Positions 26,916 through 36,215 of a DNA stretch of 64,000 bases are shown here, piece by piece. Both the position numbers and the translations under genes were made by a program. The DNA is taken from assembly GCF_024398035.1 (NCBI RefSeq), contig NZ_CP073748.1, forward strand, positions 3,587,001 to 3,651,000, written 5' to 3'. This DNA is from Kordiimonas sp. SCSIO 12603 (GTDB lineage: Bacteria; Pseudomonadota; Alphaproteobacteria; Sphingomonadales; Kordiimonadaceae). How positions within the stretch are numbered: the stretch's first letter is position 1; each line of letters starts with the position of its first letter. Below the pieces are notes generated by a model. That model worked only from the letters and a program-made list of their open reading frames with translations. It was not told where the DNA came from and did no database searches.

Positions 26916-27797
26916 ATGTGGGGCAAAACATTACAGTTTCTGCCTGAAAGCAGTTTACGTGAAGGCCTCCTTCCCTGGGTAATTGGTGTAATGCTGTTTT
27001 TGTGTACACTTTCTCTCGCAGGTGCTTTTGCTATTGGGCAAGGGCTTGAGAGATGGAGCAATCATCTTACCGCAAATCTATCTGTCCAGATTGTTGTAAA
27101 AGATGCAATAGAACGGGAAAACCAGACACAGGCGGCTCTTCGCCTTCTGAATGCCACGCCTGGTGTTGAAAAAGCTGAAGTTCTTGCAGATTCAGAAATT
27201 ATAGCCCTTCTGTCTCCATGGTTGGGCGAAATGCCAATTGATAATAACCTACCAATCCCTACGTTGATTGATGTTAAACTGGACGAAAGTGCAGACAGAC
27301 CGGATACCAAAGCACTTTCAGAACGATTGAGAGCCGCAGCACCCGGTACTCAGCTTGATGATCATCAAGCATGGATGACTCAAATTCTTGAGCTCGCCGC
27401 TATTATTCAAATTCTCTTATGGTCTGTCGTCTTTATGGTAGTGATGTCCACTGTTGCTATCGTTATATTTGGGTGCCGTGCAGGTCTTGCGACCCATCAC
27501 GAAAGCATTGAGATTATGCACCTGATGGGTGCTGAGGATAAAATGATCGCTAAGGCTTTTGATGCCCGATATTTAATTCACGGCCTCAAAGGGGGACTGC
27601 TCGGCGTTATTCTCGCGGCTACCACGCTATGGGTGTTATCACGCATGGCAGAACGCCTTGGACAAGGCTTGATTAGCGCAAGCTTGCCAGATTTAAGCTA
27701 TCTTTCATGGCTTTTCATTCTCCCCATTGCTGCCGCAATTATTACTATGCTCACTGCCCGTATCACTGTACGTAAAGCACTACTGGAATTGATGTAG
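26916..27797 (+). CDS. ftsX: Cell division permease FtsX
   Basis: 293 residues. Topology fits FtsX: an N-terminal helix (WVIGVMLFLCTLSLAGAFAIG), a periplasmic domain to about residue 160, then three helices (IIQILLWSVVFMVVMSTVAIVIFG, LKGGLLGVILAATTLWVL, LSWLFILPIAAAIITMLTARI). It transmits FtsE ATP hydrolysis to periplasmic amidase activators. It starts right behind ftsE and leads into the ydcF gene. Confidence 0.93.
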   Translation: MWGKTLQFLPESSLREGLLPWVIGVMLFLCTLSLAGAFAIGQGLERWSNHLTANLSVQIVVKDAIERENQTQAALRLLNATPGVEKAEVLADSEIIALLSPWLGEMPIDNNLPIPTLIDVKLDESADRPDTKALSERLRAAAPGTQLDDHQAWMTQILELAAIIQILLWSVVFMVVMSTVAIVIFGCRAGLATHHESIEIMHLMGAEDKMIAKAFDARYLIHGLKGGLLGVILAATTLWVLSRMAERLGQGLISASLPDLSYLSWLFILPIAAAIITMLTARITVRKALLELM

Positions 27798-27805
27798 GAC
27801 TGGTT

Positions 27806-28375
27806 TTGAAAAGCTCGAGCTTTAGCATACACCGCTTTCTTCTAAAGCTGATTGGCTATCTCATAATTGCATGGGGTATTGGCTTCGCTTTATTTTGGAT
27901 ACGCCTACCCTATGCAGCCAAAACAGATACAACAGCCAGTAAGTCAGACGCTGTTATTGTCTTAACCGGCGGACCTAACCGGCTCGAAACAGGTATTACT
28001 CTTCTGGAAAACAAGGTTGCAGGCCGCATGCTTATATCAGGCGTCCATGAAGATGTACGCCCTAGCGAGCTGGCAGTCCGGACAGGAGCTAATCCAGACC
28101 TTTTTGCTTGTTGTATTGATTTAGGTTATGCAGCTGACAGCACCATTGGCAATGCCCAAGAATCAGCTGATTGGGTACATAAGAACAGCTTTCAAACTAT
28201 TCTGCTCGTAACCTCAGATTATCACATCCAGCGTAGTTTGATTTTGTTTCGAAAGCATTTGCCAAATACAAGTATCACTGCTGTTTCGGTACCCACAAAA
28301 TTACCCGTGCTAAAACTGGCAAAAGAATATAATAAATACCTCATCACGCTGGTGCGTGAAGGATTAAACCTATAA
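27806..28375 (+). CDS. YdcF-family (DUF218) membrane protein
   Basis: 189 residues from a TTG at 27806 with AGGA eight bases upstream. No internal ATG occurs before residue 76, so the start is a TTG. One N-terminal helix (LIGYLIIAWGIGFALFWIR), then a DUF218 domain with AVIVLTGGPNRLETGITLL, ISGVHED and VTSDYHIQRS. Related SanA/YdcF proteins act in envelope biology and vancomycin-resistance phenotypes; biochemical activity is unknown. It follows ftsX by 8 bp, an arrangement seen in other alphaproteobacteria. Confidence 0.85.
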   Translation: MKSSSFSIHRFLLKLIGYLIIAWGIGFALFWIRLPYAAKTDTTASKSDAVIVLTGGPNRLETGITLLENKVAGRMLISGVHEDVRPSELAVRTGANPDLFACCIDLGYAADSTIGNAQESADWVHKNSFQTILLVTSDYHIQRSLILFRKHLPNTSITAVSVPTKLPVLKLAKEYNKYLITLVREGLNL

Positions 28376-28396
28376 GTCAACGTCTGGAGAGTACCC

Positions 28397-29332
28397 TTGG
28401 TAAAGCAATTGCGCCTTGCTATCGCTGTTATGTTTGTTGCCATTTTGGTATATAGCGGCCTTTGGTTCACCGCTGCTTTTCAGGCAGAGAAGGATACAGT
28501 GGCTCTTCTTAGTTCCTGGCGTGACCAAGGCATCCAGATAGAGCACGGCAATATCAGTCACAGTGGTTTCCCATACCGTATCGCTGTTGAAATTGAAGAC
28601 TTTGATCTTCGCACTCGTAGTCGTGGCCTCGATATCCATACAGATCAAATGGTTCTAACCACACATCTGTGGACAGCAAATCACTGGGTAGCGCAAATTT
28701 CTGGACTAGAGGCCAAATTCGCAGACAATACTCTAGCAATGCGCGATGGCGCTTTGAATGCGAGCTACAAACTCTATGAAGACGGTCAACGCGTTATTGC
28801 AATCGACAGCCTATTAACAAACGATCTCAACATAGACCGTTTCTTCGGAACTGTTCCCCCACAACTGACCAGCCTTCAACTTTTCTTGCGTTTTGGTGAT
28901 ACAGATAAACAGGCAAAAGAAGGCCTTTATGGTGAACGATACCTAGATGTAAAACTTGTTGCCAGTACAGACATAACTTCCTTGGAAGCTACCGGTGGTA
29001 TCTCTGGCCCTATTATTCATGACTGGAACAAAAGGGAACTAGAAAACTGGCGTGATGAAGGTGGACTTATGGAATTCAGTATCATTGATATTCGCTCACA
29101 GGGTGGTCGTGTTAGAGGCAACCTGAGTGCAACACTGGATGAAAACCTTAAACCGCTTGGCAGCGCCAGCATGACTGTAAATGGGGGTGAAAATATCCAA
29201 AAGCTGCTTCGAACAACAGGTATTAACCCAGCTATCATCCCATCTTCCGGCGCACTAAACATCATGCTACAAAATGGTAGATATTCGAGCGGCACAGATG
29301 CGGCCGGACAGCTAAAACCTGTTCTAGATTAA
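28397..29332 (+). CDS. DUF2125 family protein
   Basis: 311 residues. TTG start at 28397 after GGAGAG (CTGGAGAG). An N-terminal signal/anchor helix (LAIAVMFVAILVYSGLW) and a periplasmic beta-rich body with HSGFPYRIAVEIEDF and LDIHTDQMVLTTHLW, the usual DUF2125 pattern. No function is known. It ends 4 bp inside the convergent tyrA gene. Confidence 0.8.
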   Translation: MVKQLRLAIAVMFVAILVYSGLWFTAAFQAEKDTVALLSSWRDQGIQIEHGNISHSGFPYRIAVEIEDFDLRTRSRGLDIHTDQMVLTTHLWTANHWVAQISGLEAKFADNTLAMRDGALNASYKLYEDGQRVIAIDSLLTNDLNIDRFFGTVPPQLTSLQLFLRFGDTDKQAKEGLYGERYLDVKLVASTDITSLEATGGISGPIIHDWNKRELENWRDEGGLMEFSIIDIRSQGGRVRGNLSATLDENLKPLGSASMTVNGGENIQKLLRTTGINPAIIPSSGALNIMLQNGRYSSGTDAAGQLKPVLD

Positions 29333-30255
29333 TCTTCGTGCGTCCGGCCAAAGTCAGCCGCAGCATCATCTTGGCCAGCATCAATAATACGACGGCGGAT
29401 ACCACGTGTACGGGTGAAGAGATCGAAGAGCGCATCGCCGTCACCCCAGCGAATTGCACGCTGTAAAGCCGTTAAGTCTTCCGAGAAACGGCCAAGCATC
29501 TCCAGGACTGCATCCTTATTATTCAAGAATACATCTCGCCACATAGTGGGGTCAGACGCCGCAATACGTGTGAAATCCCGGAAACCACCTGCGGAGTATT
29601 TAATCACTTCTGAACGGGTTACTTCTTCCAGATCTGACGCAGTACCTACAATATTATAGGCGATCAGGTGCGGTACGTGGGATGTGATTGCAAGCACCAA
29701 GTCATGGTGCTGTGGTGTCATAATTTCTACGCGGCTACCAAACGCTTTCCATAGCGCTGAGAGCTTTTCCAGCGCAGCTTCATCAGCACCTTCAGGCGGT
29801 GTGATAATACACCAGCGATCATCAAAGAGAGTTGCAAAACCAGCGCTTGGACCAGATTGTTCTGTACCCGCAACCGGGTGACCAGGGATAAGATGCACAC
29901 CTTCAGGGAGAAGCGGATCAAGCGCCTTGAAAACACTTTCTTTTACTGAGCCTACATCACTGATGATAGCGCCAGCTTTCAGGTTGCCTGCAATAGCAGC
30001 ACCAACAGAAGCCATTGCTCCAACTGGTACTGCAAGCATAATAAGATCAGAGTTATCAACGGACTTTGCTACGTCAGTATAATATTCGTCAGCAAGTTCC
30101 AGGTCCCTTGCTTCTGAAATAATGGCTTCATTTGCATCCACGAGCGCCAGTGTTTCACAAACTTCATATTTGCGAACAGCCCGGGCAACAGATGAACCAA
30201 TAAGGCCCGCACCAACAATGGTGATGCGGTTAAATATACTGTCTGTAGCGGTCAT
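29329..30255 (-). CDS. tyrA: Prephenate (cyclohexadienyl) dehydrogenase
   Basis: 308 residues. NAD site ITIVGAGLIGSSVARAVRK at the start, SDVGSVKESV, HLIPGHPVAGTEQSGP with the prephenate-binding His, and SHVPHLIAYNIVG. The TyrA-type enzyme converts prephenate or arogenate on the tyrosine route; which substrate is preferred is not evident. It starts 3 bp after hisC, and the two are a usual alphaproteobacterial pair. Confidence 0.94.
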   Translation of the reverse strand: MTATDSIFNRITIVGAGLIGSSVARAVRKYEVCETLALVDANEAIISEARDLELADEYYTDVAKSVDNSDLIMLAVPVGAMASVGAAIAGNLKAGAIISDVGSVKESVFKALDPLLPEGVHLIPGHPVAGTEQSGPSAGFATLFDDRWCIITPPEGADEAALEKLSALWKAFGSRVEIMTPQHHDLVLAITSHVPHLIAYNIVGTASDLEEVTRSEVIKYSAGGFRDFTRIAASDPTMWRDVFLNNKDAVLEMLGRFSEDLTALQRAIRWGDGDALFDLFTRTRGIRRRIIDAGQDDAAADFGRTHED

Positions 30256-30258
30256 TAT

Positions 30259-31338
30259 TTATCCAAGAAACTCTTTAATCAGCGCAATAACGCCCTTGTT
30301 CTGTTCTTCCGAACCAATAGAGATACGTAGGTGGTTTGGAAGCGGAGGCAAGGCACGAACAAGATAACCACGCTTTGTCAGGAATTCATTACACGCCAGC
30401 GCGCTTTTACTTTCATCCGGGAATTCAACAAGTACGAAATTAGTTTGGCTTTCAACAGCTTTAAGGCCAAGTGCATTCAACTCAGCTGTTAGCCAATCAC
30501 GCCACATTGTATTGAATTCCACAGATGCCTGAAGATGCGCTTCGTCTTTTACAGCTTCAATTGCAGCAGGCTGGCCCGGTACACACACATTAAACGGCAT
30601 ACGCACACGGTTGATCACATCAATAATGCCCGGCGCACCATATGCCCAACCAACACGCAGCCCTGCGAGCGCATACATTTTTGAGAAAGTACGTGTCATG
30701 ATCACGTTATCATGCTTTTCAACGAGGCTTTCTCCTGCTTTATAATCATCGGCTGTTACACACTCGGCATATGCAGCATCAAGGACAAGAACCACACTTT
30801 CCGGCAGACCAGCATGCAGACGCTCAATCTCTGACCATGTATTATAAGCACCTGTTGGATTGTTCGGGTTATCAACAAACACAAGCTTGGTGTCTGATGT
30901 AACCGCCTCAAGAATACCGTCTACGTCAGCGGCCCAGTTTTTGTTCGGCACTGCAATACCTGTAGCGCCCACCGCCCGTGTTTGAATTGGGTAAACCATA
31001 AAACCATATTGGCTATAGATTACCTCATCACCCGGACCTGCAAATGTATGGATCAAAAGAGTAAGGAGTTCATCGGAACCAGCACCACAAATAATATTAT
31101 CTGCGTTCAGATTATAAACATCCGCAATCGCATCACGAAGATCATTTGAATTGGCATCCGGGTAGCGCATAAGGCCACCAGCAGTATCTTTGAACGCTTC
31201 AATAGCTTTTGGGCTTGCGCCAAAAACAGACTCGTTTGAAGAAAGCTTCACTACTTCCTCAACACCCTCAACCTTGGAACGACCCGGCACGTAAGGCGCC
31301 ATATCCATAATCCAATCATGAGCTTTCGGGGATGCCAT
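30259..31338 (-). CDS. hisC: Histidinol-phosphate aminotransferase
   Basis: 359 residues, PLP aminotransferase fold I. LSSNESVFGASPKAIEAF and GAGSDELL near residues 30-90; the PLP lysine in TRTFSKMYALAGLRVGWAYG; VDNPNNPTGAYNTW gives the Asn/Asp region. Placed with tyrA, it may also act as an aromatic (tyrosine) aminotransferase, as HisC homologues often do. A good RBS TGGAGAA precedes the start. Confidence 0.93.
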   Translation of the reverse strand: MASPKAHDWIMDMAPYVPGRSKVEGVEEVVKLSSNESVFGASPKAIEAFKDTAGGLMRYPDANSNDLRDAIADVYNLNADNIICGAGSDELLTLLIHTFAGPGDEVIYSQYGFMVYPIQTRAVGATGIAVPNKNWAADVDGILEAVTSDTKLVFVDNPNNPTGAYNTWSEIERLHAGLPESVVLVLDAAYAECVTADDYKAGESLVEKHDNVIMTRTFSKMYALAGLRVGWAYGAPGIIDVINRVRMPFNVCVPGQPAAIEAVKDEAHLQASVEFNTMWRDWLTAELNALGLKAVESQTNFVLVEFPDESKSALACNEFLTKRGYLVRALPPLPNHLRISIGSEEQNKGVIALIKEFLG

Positions 31339-31521
31339 TTTAATTCTCCAATATTTATACTAATCCGCTACGATTCCCTGTGTACCGCAGTTTCAAAACA
31401 GCTTGGACACTATAGCGGCATTCACTAAAGCGCAAGTTCAGTGAAGCTTCGTTTTCACTTTTTACAGACACCACAAAGTTACAAGCCTCTTGAGCGCAAA
31501 TCCGCGATCTTTATAATATAA

Positions 31522-31539
31522 TATCTTCCATGGAAGATA
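31522..31539 (+). promoter_or_regulatory. 18-bp palindrome before the MarR gene
   Basis: TATCTTCCATGGAAGATA (31522-31539) is a perfect palindrome 60 bp before the marR start. A related half-element TTCCATGG lies at 31557-31564, nearer the start. MarR proteins usually bind such sites and repress their own gene. Autoregulation is inferred. Confidence 0.6.
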
Positions 31540-31598
31540 ATTATCTTGAATATATATTCCATGGCAACTATATACATGGATAATAACTGGATATCAGT

Positions 31599-32030
31599 AT
31601 GGCTAATAAGCAATTGATCATTGATGCGGACATGAGTGTTGAGCATAAAGTAATGGGCCTTTTGGCCTGTATTGCTCAGGAAAAGAAAAGTGAGATGGAA
31701 CGCCTGCTCAAACCATCAGGCCTCTCTATTCTACAGCTCTCTATTCTGCATTCACTCTCTTTTGCTCCAAAGAAAACCCTTACGGTTTCTGATTTGAAAG
31801 CAACACTGGTGGATGACAACCCCAATGTATCTCGCACACTTAACAAGCTGGTTGAAGCAGGCCTCGTGACCAAGCTTCGCAGCGAGCAAGACCAACGTAC
31901 GGTTTATGTATCCATCACCGACGCTGGTGAAAAAGCCCATACAGATGCGGATCAATTGCTCCTCAATCAACGCATAGATCTTCCAGAAAATGAAATGAAC
32001 GCGCTTTATGAAATCCTGAAAAAACTCTGA
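31599..32030 (+). CDS. MarR-family transcriptional regulator
   Basis: 143 residues, within the usual length. Winged helix at about 40-115: ILHSLSFAPKKTLTVSDLKATL, the recognition helix NPNVSRTLNKLVEAGLV, and the wing SEQDQRTVYVSITDAGE with the conserved Asp-Arg. It lies 17 bp before a GST gene and probably controls it and itself through the palindrome at 31522. Ligand unknown. Confidence 0.9.
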   Translation: MANKQLIIDADMSVEHKVMGLLACIAQEKKSEMERLLKPSGLSILQLSILHSLSFAPKKTLTVSDLKATLVDDNPNVSRTLNKLVEAGLVTKLRSEQDQRTVYVSITDAGEKAHTDADQLLLNQRIDLPENEMNALYEILKKL

Positions 32031-32047
32031 ACGCTAAAGGCCCTATT

Positions 32048-32716
32048 ATGCTTACACTACACCACCTGGAAAACTCACAGTCCATCCGCATTCTATGGCT
32101 CCTAGAAGAACTGGGTATAGAATATGCTTTCAAAATGTATGATCGGGACCCAGCTACAAGGCTTGCACCTTCTGAATATAAAGAAATATCACCGCTAGGG
32201 ACTGCACCAGCGATTACCGATGGTAACGTCACCCTGAGCGAATCCAACGCTATCATTGATTATATTATCGAAACATACGGCGACGGAAAGTTACGGCCAA
32301 AAACAGGCACACCCGAACGTACGGATTATCTATTTTGGTTTCATATGGCACAAGGCAGCCTGCAGCCGCTGTTAACGAACAGGTATGTTTTTTCAATGAT
32401 GTCAGGCAGAGCTCCCCTCTTCATCAAACCTATCGTTGCCAGTATTGGTAAAAAACTGAATGAAAACTTCATCGCCCCACGCCTTGAACGCATACTGGTA
32501 CAAATGGAAGCCCAACTCGCCAAAACCAAATGGTTCACAGGAGATGAGCTAACAGCAGCCGACATCACCATGGGCTACTGTGTGGAAGTAATGGCCGTAC
32601 GTGTTGGTCTCGGCGATCGCTACCCTCATACCCAGCGGTATCTGGAGCAAATGCGAACACGCCCAGCTTATCAGGCAGCGCTCAAAAAAGATGGAAAGTT
32701 CAAACCACTCGCATAG
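32048..32716 (+). CDS. Glutathione S-transferase
   Basis: 222 residues. The N-terminal thioredoxin-like domain has HHLENSQSIRILWLLEELG and APAITDGNVTLSESNAIIDYI, with the Ser of SESNAI binding the glutathione gamma-glutamyl part. The C-terminal helical domain contains DELTAADITMGYCVEVM. No N-capping anomaly is visible. It follows marR on the same strand and is the likely MarR target. Confidence 0.9.
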   Translation: MLTLHHLENSQSIRILWLLEELGIEYAFKMYDRDPATRLAPSEYKEISPLGTAPAITDGNVTLSESNAIIDYIIETYGDGKLRPKTGTPERTDYLFWFHMAQGSLQPLLTNRYVFSMMSGRAPLFIKPIVASIGKKLNENFIAPRLERILVQMEAQLAKTKWFTGDELTAADITMGYCVEVMAVRVGLGDRYPHTQRYLEQMRTRPAYQAALKKDGKFKPLA

Positions 32717-32757
32717 CGTTTCAATAGTTTCTGACCTTTTGCGATAGTTTTCCCTCG

Positions 32758-32786
32758 TTGACATTAAAGGCGCTTGCGGGTTTTCT
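32758..32786 (+). promoter_or_regulatory. Candidate promoter of metX
   Basis: A perfect TTGACA (32758-32763) is followed after 17 bases by TTTTCT (32781-32786), a weak -10. A start site near 32793 would place the in-frame TTG at 32774 outside the message, which favours the GTG at 32813 as metX start. Confidence 0.45.
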
Positions 32787-32812
32787 GGCGTAAAAGCAGC
32801 AGGAACAAAAGT

Positions 32813-33949
32813 GTGAACACATCAGCTTGCAACAGTGCTAGTCTCTTTACTGAAAGCCCACTTGAACTGGACAGTGGCGCTACCCTTTCGCCTGTAAATG
32901 TCGGTTTTGAAACATACGGCGAACTGAATGAGGACCGTTCTAACGCTGTCCTCATCTGCCATGCACTTACCGGTGATCAGTATGTAGCGAGCAATCACCC
33001 CATCACCGGCAAACCGGGTTGGTGGGAACGCATTGTCGGTCCGGGCAAGCTCGTAGACACCAACAAATATTTTGTTATTTGCTCAAATGTACTTGGAAGC
33101 TGCCTTGGTACCACAGGGCCCAAGGAAATTAACCCGGCTACTGAAAAACCGTGGGGTATTGATTTTCCGGTTATTACCATTCGCGACATGGTGAAAGTCC
33201 AAGCAGCGCTGCTGGATCATCTGGGCGTGGACACACTCTTTGCTCTGATAGGTGGTTCAATGGGTGGCATGCAGGTGCTCGAATGGCTTACTACATTCCC
33301 AGAACGGCTACATAGTGCCATCGCTCTCGCTACAGCTGCCCGCCATACGGCACAAAACATCGCACTTCATGAAGTCGGCCGCCAATCTGTGATGGCCGAT
33401 CCCAACTGGAATGGTGGGCGATATTATGAAACTGAAACAAAACCAGACAAAGGCTTGTCTGTTGCCCGTATGACAGCTCATATTACTTACCTGTCTGAAG
33501 ATGCATTAACTCGTAAGTTTGGCCGTAATCTTCAAAGCCGGGACGCCGTTACTTTCGGGTTTGATGCCGATTTTCAAGTTGAAAGTTACCTTCGTTATCA
33601 GGGCAGCACGTTCGTGGATCGGTTCGATGCTAACAGCTATCTTTACATTACTCGTGCGATGGATTATCTGGATATCGCTGGCAGGCATGACGGCAGACTA
33701 GCGGACGCCTTTAAAAATGCATCTCATGTTCGCTGCTGCGTAATCAGTTTCTCAACAGATTGGCTTTACCCAACCGCTGAAAACAAGCGCATTGTACATG
33801 CACTAAATGCAGCTGGTGTTCCTGTAAGCTTTGCCGAAATCGAATCGCCACACGGTCATGATGCTTTCCTTCTAGAGGAACCAGAGATGGATCAGATGAT
33901 TGAAGGCTTTATTTCAGCAGCAGCTAAAGCGAGAGGGCTCAGTTCATGA
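32813..33949 (+). CDS. metX: Homoserine O-acyltransferase MetX
   Basis: 378 residues from GTG 32813, with AGGA upstream. Alpha/beta hydrolase fold with the acyl-Ser elbow [17 protein letters not shown], the Asp region [11 protein letters not shown] and the catalytic His in [11 protein letters not shown]. It activates homoserine for methionine synthesis. Whether the donor is acetyl- or succinyl-CoA cannot be told with confidence. It overlaps metW by 4 bp, and the pair is standard in alpha-, beta- and gammaproteobacteria. Confidence 0.92.
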   Translation: MNTSACNSASLFTESPLELDSGATLSPVNVGFETYGELNEDRSNAVLICHALTGDQYVASNHPITGKPGWWERIVGPGKLVDTNKYFVICSNVLGSCLGTTGPKEINPATEKPWGIDFPVITIRDMVKVQAALLDHLGVDTLFALIGGSMGGMQVLEWLTTFPERLHSAIALATAARHTAQNIALHEVGRQSVMADPNWNGGRYYETETKPDKGLSVARMTAHITYLSEDALTRKFGRNLQSRDAVTFGFDADFQVESYLRYQGSTFVDRFDANSYLYITRAMDYLDIAGRHDGRLADAFKNASHVRCCVISFSTDWLYPTAENKRIVHALNAAGVPVSFAEIESPHGHDAFLLEEPEMDQMIEGFISAAAKARGLSS

Positions 33950-34545
33950 CCGCACTTAGAAAAGACCTTCAGCTTATTGCTGACATGATTGAACCTGAAA
34001 GCCGCGTATTGGATGTGGGCTGTGACGATGGTGCCCTTTTAGACTATCTGGTGAACGAGAAAGATATCGATGGACGCGGTATTGAAATCAGCCAAAAGGG
34101 TGTAAACAGCTGTGTCGCCAAAGGCCTGTTTGTGGTGCAAGGTGATGCTGATAACGACCTTCACGAATATCCAGACAACACCTTTGATTATGTAATATTA
34201 TCTAAAGCGCTACAGGCGATGCATAAACCTCGTGAGGTAATGCTCAATCTCCTCCGGATTGGAAAACGTGCGATTGTCACTATCCCCAACTTCGGCCAGT
34301 GGCGTGTACGTTTCAGCTTACTTACCCGAGGCCGTATGCCTGTAACCAAGGCGCTTGATAAAACATGGTATAACACCAGCAACATTCATTTTTGTACGAT
34401 TACTGATTTGTTTGATTTAATCGAACAGGAAAACTTAAAAGTGGCAGAGTTTGTACCTCATATGAGCGACGGAACACGCCTCAATATGGGCAGAAAACGT
34501 GCGAATTGGCACGCTGATCAGGCTCTCTTTTTATTGGAAAAATAA
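33946..34545 (+). CDS. metW: Methionine biosynthesis protein MetW
   Basis: 199 residues. A class I SAM-methyltransferase-like fold: [27 protein letters not shown], then the long conserved tail [31 protein letters not shown] (positions about 105-135) that marks MetW. It activates MetX in other bacteria. ATGA overlap with metX implies coupled translation. Confidence 0.92.
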   Translation: MTALRKDLQLIADMIEPESRVLDVGCDDGALLDYLVNEKDIDGRGIEISQKGVNSCVAKGLFVVQGDADNDLHEYPDNTFDYVILSKALQAMHKPREVMLNLLRIGKRAIVTIPNFGQWRVRFSLLTRGRMPVTKALDKTWYNTSNIHFCTITDLFDLIEQENLKVAEFVPHMSDGTRLNMGRKRANWHADQALFLLEK

Positions 34546-35052
34546 TTATAGTTCAGGAAGCTCGCGGGTAATAACTACACCGTCTGCATCAGCAATTACC
34601 CAATCACCCGGGTGAATCGTAACACCACCAAAAGCGACTTCCACATCGATCTCACCGCGGCCCAGCTTTTCAGTTTTTCTCGGGCAACTACCTAGCGCCT
34701 TAATACCAATATCTTCACGGATAAGTTCGTGTTTATCTCGTATGCAACCATAAATCACAACACCAGCCCAGCCGTTACGGTTGGCATCTAGCGCTAGATT
34801 CCCCCCCATAAGGGCGGTTCGGCAACTACCTTCACCGTCCACCACCAATACTCTACCTTCGCCTTTGCCAGCTAGAAGTTCTTTCACTTTGGAATTATCA
34901 TCCAGTGTGCGTACAGTTACCGCAGGACCGGCGAAATCTCGCCGCCCCCCAAAATCTCGGAAATCGACAGACAGAACAGCCGCGTCACTGCCCACTGCAT
35001 CGCATACGTCTGCAGTTGCAAGTCTCGGTGTTTTTAAAATGCCTGCCGTCAT
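34546..35052 (-). CDS. RraA-fold protein (aldolase/RNase E regulator family)
   Basis: 168 residues. Conserved segments: TADVCDAVG at the start, GRVLVVDGEGSCRTALMGGNLA and the GWAGVVIYGCIRDKHEL motif that forms the active site. The fold is shared by RraA (RNase E inhibitor) and 4-carboxy-4-hydroxy-2-oxoadipate or HMG aldolases, which need extra metal residues. The 168-residue length is closer to E. coli RraA. I cannot decide between them. It starts 3 bp after the 70-residue gene and is likely its downstream operon partner. Confidence 0.75.
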   Translation of the reverse strand: MTAGILKTPRLATADVCDAVGSDAAVLSVDFRDFGGRRDFAGPAVTVRTLDDNSKVKELLAGKGEGRVLVVDGEGSCRTALMGGNLALDANRNGWAGVVIYGCIRDKHELIREDIGIKALGSCPRKTEKLGRGEIDVEVAFGGVTIHPGDWVIADADGVVITRELPEL

Positions 35053-35055
35053 ATG

Positions 35056-35268
35056 TTACTTCCCGTTTTTATGAATAATCGGCACCAGCATATCACCCCA
35101 GCCGCCCTCTTCATTATGGTATCTTGACGCACGCATCAGCTCAACCGTCACACCTTTACCCACGGCAGAGATAACCGCGTCATTAAGGCGGTGCAGTGCA
35201 TTGGCTACCTGACGGATCGCCATTTCCTGACTTTCTTCCATTGATTGGCTTTCAGGTGTATCGCTCAT
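35056..35268 (-). CDS. Conserved small hypothetical protein
   Basis: 70 residues from ATG 35268. The frame continues upstream but without a signal or ribosome site for the longer form, and the extension is full of hydrophobic, AT-rich codons. A GGAGATA site precedes the ATG. Features: a Glu/Ser-rich N-terminus, a helix AIRQVANALHRLNDAVISAV, then a basic turn and the C-terminal motif GGWGDMLVPIIHKNGK. I do not recognise the family. It is 3 bp from the RraA-fold gene. Confidence 0.7.
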   Translation of the reverse strand: MSDTPESQSMEESQEMAIRQVANALHRLNDAVISAVGKGVTVELMRASRYHNEEGGWGDMLVPIIHKNGK

Positions 35269-35477
35269 GAGTTTATCTCCACAAGAGTTGAGTAATTTAA
35301 TAACGAAAACACTATATTTTGCGCAATAATAATACAAGAAATAATCTAATAATATTTCATGTCGACGCAAAACTAGCGTATAAGTATTACACATAGAAAA
35401 CAACAATAGGTGAAACTACTTACCAAAAGGTAGCTATATGGGTTTCCCCATCTTTCAAGGGCCAACGAAACAAATAT

Positions 35478-36215
35478 CTAGTGACGTTCTCGCAAATGGG
35501 TAAGAACCGGACGCGCCTTCATTTTCACCGTTTTCTTGGGAAGTGCACCATAAACCTGCTTTCTGGCAGTAACGATAAGCGCACCACCCAGATTTTTGCC
35601 CATCATACCCATGAAATGCTCGGAAACGCGCATCAAGTTAGCAGCACCCAAAAAGTTTGTAGGCGGCATCATCAAAGCAGTTTGCCATGCCTCTGGAGGC
35701 AGCATCTGTTCGGTCATCAAGCGGAATAACTGGCTTTTAGAATAAGGTTTTCCGTGCCCGAATGGTGTTGCTTCGGCTGCAGACCATGTACGCATCCTGT
35801 TTGGCACAACCACAACAACCTGCCCGCCCGGCGCCAAAACGCGCCATACTTCTCTGAGTAAATGTGTTGGTTTATGTGCATGCTCCAGTGCATGTATAAG
35901 CAGCACTCTATCAACTGACGAATCCGCAAGTGGCAGGTTATACTGGTCCACAAGTGCAGTCTGAATGTCACCTAAGGACGGCCAATGGCATACACCTTGC
36001 CGCTCCGGCATAAATGCGAGAAACCTTGCGAAGCTATCTTCGCCTTCACTGCCCGCCAAGGCATCCAGATACGGTAATGTATAGCCAAGACCAATCGTAA
36101 TAGCCCCAGTTTGCGTTGGCAAAAGTCCTTTAACCCGCGCAGAAATAATCTGAGCTGCTTGAGTACCCAAACGTGTTTCATAAAACCTATGTAAAGTGAG
36201 TACATCAGGTCTCAC
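35478..36215 (-). CDS. SAM-dependent methyltransferase
   Basis: 245 residues from a GTG at 36215 behind TGGAGAT, overlapping the end of the PHA-synthase-like gene by 11 bp. Class I methyltransferase: TIGLGYTLPYLDAL fills the glycine-rich loop of motif I, which is degenerate; VLLIHALEHAHKPTHLLREVWRVLAPGGQVVVVVPNR gives motifs IV-VI (two parts, about residues 115-150). Similar proteins sit next to gloB in many alphaproteobacteria. The substrate is unknown. Confidence 0.8.
   Translation of the reverse strand: MRPDVLTLHRFYETRLGTQAAQIISARVKGLLPTQTGAITIGLGYTLPYLDALAGSEGEDSFARFLAFMPERQGVCHWPSLGDIQTALVDQYNLPLADSSVDRVLLIHALEHAHKPTHLLREVWRVLAPGGQVVVVVPNRMRTWSAAEATPFGHGKPYSKSQLFRLMTEQMLPPEAWQTALMMPPTNFLGAANLMRVSEHFMGMMGKNLGGALIVTARKQVYGALPKKTVKMKARPVLTHLRERH

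Noticed and set aside
32717-32812. Possible SAM-II riboswitch in the metX leader
   Set aside because: SAM-II elements occur before metX in alphaproteobacteria, but I cannot find the paired stem and the loop sequence of the known fold. The predicted leader from the promoter is also too short.
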